From NCBI RefSeq assembly GCF_024171925.1, contig NZ_JAMTCO010000015.1:186001-250000 (forward strand): a DNA stretch of 64,000 nucleotides, in the 5' to 3' direction. A program made the translations under genes and the position numbers. Source of the stretch: Actinokineospora diospyrosa. GTDB taxonomy: Bacteria; Actinomycetota; Actinomycetes; Mycobacteriales; Pseudonocardiaceae. The notes beneath the pieces are model-generated. The model worked only from the letters and a program-made list of their open reading frames with translations. It had not been told where the DNA came from and ran no database searches. Of this stretch, positions 62,996-64,000 are shown piece by piece (the stretch's first letter is position 1; the number at the start of each line of letters is the position of its first letter).

Positions 62996-64000
62996 ACGAG
63001 GCGCTGCTGCGCGGCCTCACACCGGGCGTCATCGGTGTCCTCGTCCGCCGCGGAGCCGACTTCGCGGCGGCCGAGGACGCCGTGCAGGACGCCCTGCTGG
63101 AGGCCGTCCGCGCCTGGGCGGCCGACCCGCCGCGCGACCCCAAGGGCTGGCTCATCACGGTGGCCTGGAACCGCTTCCTCGACGCCACCCGCGCCAACAC
63201 CGCCCGCCGCCGCCGCGAGGACCTCGTCGAACCCGCGCCGGAGTCGACCCCCGCCGTGGACGACACCCTGCAGCTCTACTTCCTGTGCGCCCACCCCTCG
63301 CTGACCCCCTCCTCCGCCGTGGCCCTGACCCTGCGCGCCGTCGGCGGCCTGACCACCCGCCAGATCGCCCAGGCCTACCTGGTCCCCGAAGCGACCATGG
63401 CGCAACGCATCAGCCGCGCCAAACGCACCGTCTCCACCGTCCGCTTCGACCAACCCGGCGACGTCGCCACCGTCCTCCGCGTCCTCTACCTCGTCTTCAA
63501 CGAGGGCTACTCCGGCGACATAGACCTAGCCGCCGAAGCCATCCGCCTGGTCCGACAACTGGCCGCCGCGATCGACCACCCCGAAGTAGCCGGGCTACTA
63601 GCCCTGATGCTCCTCCACCACGCCCGCCGCCCCAGCCGAACCACCCCCGACGGCAGCCTGGTGCCCCTCGCCGCCCAAGACCGCGAGCTCTGGGACACCC
63701 ACCTGATCGCCGAGGGAGTCGCGATCCTGCAAGCAGCCCTCGCCCGCGACCAACTCGGCGAATTCCAAGCCCAGGCAGCGATCGCCGCCCTACACGCCGA
63801 CGCACTCGCCGCCGAGGAGACCGACTGGGTACAGATCGTGGAGTGGTACGACGAACTCGTGCGGTTGACGAACAGTCCAGTGGTTCGCCTCAACCGCGCG
63901 GTAGCGGTGGGGGAGGCGGACGGAGCCCGAGCTGGACTGGCCGCGTTGGTAGGACTGGAATCCGTGCCGCGGTACTTAGCGGTGGCTGCGTATCTGCATG
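62992..64000 (+). CDS. ECF sigma factor (ECF42-like), partial
   Basis: The C-terminus is cut by the right window edge; about 336 codons are visible. Region 2 is LLRGLTPGVIGVLVRRGADFAAAEDAVQDALLEAVRAWAADPPRDPKGWLITVAWNRFLDATRA. Region 4 is LTTRQIAQAYLVPEATMAQRISRAKRTV. A long C-terminal TPR-like/DUF6596 extension follows (VLYLVFNEGYSGD, LNRAVAVGEADG), typical of ECF42. These sigma factors lack a classical anti-sigma factor and are thought to use the extension and the YCII partner. ATG 62992 overlaps the YCII stop. Confidence 0.93.
   Translation, partial: MNEALLRGLTPGVIGVLVRRGADFAAAEDAVQDALLEAVRAWAADPPRDPKGWLITVAWNRFLDATRANTARRRREDLVEPAPESTPAVDDTLQLYFLCAHPSLTPSSAVALTLRAVGGLTTRQIAQAYLVPEATMAQRISRAKRTVSTVRFDQPGDVATVLRVLYLVFNEGYSGDIDLAAEAIRLVRQLAAAIDHPEVAGLLALMLLHHARRPSRTTPDGSLVPLAAQDRELWDTHLIAEGVAILQAALARDQLGEFQAQAAIAALHADALAAEETDWVQIVEWYDELVRLTNSPVVRLNRAVAVGEADGARAGLAALVGLESVPRYLAVAAYLH

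Overview
The window is a stretch of high-GC actinobacterial chromosome. The evidence is GC-rich codons with frequent GTG starts, the HspR/HAIR heat-shock circuit, type VII secretion gene families, a WhiB-free but TetR/MarR/LacI-rich regulatory set, TTGTCCACA-type DnaA boxes and a Gly tRNA next to dcd as in mycobacteria. Gene content fits the order Pseudonocardiales (Actinokineospora/Saccharothrix/Saccharopolyspora-like); the genus is an inference.

Layout. 0-4.2 kb: a kinase cut by the left edge and a divergent LacI regulator share an operator; then an SRPBCC protein, a small protein and a GH76 mannanase, followed by a composite repeat element. 4.2-10.1 kb: minus-strand housekeeping and hypothetical genes (TrmH-type methyltransferase, DUF2784, pyrE, scramblase-like protein, SDR), then a translationally coupled set with WXG100-like and SseB-like proteins. 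10.5-22.4 kb: the protein quality-control region, with clpB, then MarR, a PPOX protein and a flavohaemoglobin-like reductase, then the dnaK-grpE-dnaJ-hspR operon. HAIR operators for HspR lie before both clpB and dnaK. Two DnaA-box clusters and the second composite repeat element lie between these genes. 22.4-28.3 kb: DUF4097 lipoprotein with TetR, another TetR, an EtfD-like Fe-S membrane oxidoreductase, MFS, dcd and tRNA-Gly. 28.7-37.5 kb: an accessory region with an adenine methyltransferase plus DUF4304 operon, an orphan response regulator, acyl-CoA dehydrogenase, a STAND-like NTPase with Sel1/TPR repeats and an unknown gene of visibly lower GC. 37.5-49 kb: DUF1206, VanW, GroES-like, thioredoxin-NHL, a Phd/RelE toxin-antitoxin pair, a frameshifted SCO4402-like gene, a methyltransferase with a large membrane protein, and a GlnHPQ-type ABC importer. 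49.3-54.9 kb: ADP-ribosylglycohydrolase, then a type VII secretion polymorphic-toxin locus. 55-64 kb: membrane protein, endonuclease V, M20 peptidase, a 2-oxoacid dehydrogenase operon (E1alpha-E1beta-E2), and a YCII protein with an ECF sigma factor cut by the right edge.

The most interesting items are as follows. (1) 51440-54877 looks like a duplicated toxin-immunity array: a full-length type VII substrate, a small partner, a stand-alone copy of the same C-terminal domain, and a paralogous small partner, all with overlapping start and stop codons. (2) A composite intergenic element occurs twice, 12.6 kb apart. It consists of 69-bp tandem repeats followed by a 144-145 nt hairpin, and several differences between the two copies are base-pair compensating. 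(3) A triple tandem repeat of about 128 bp carries six DnaA-box-like sites in pairs exactly 19 bp apart. No origin genes are present.
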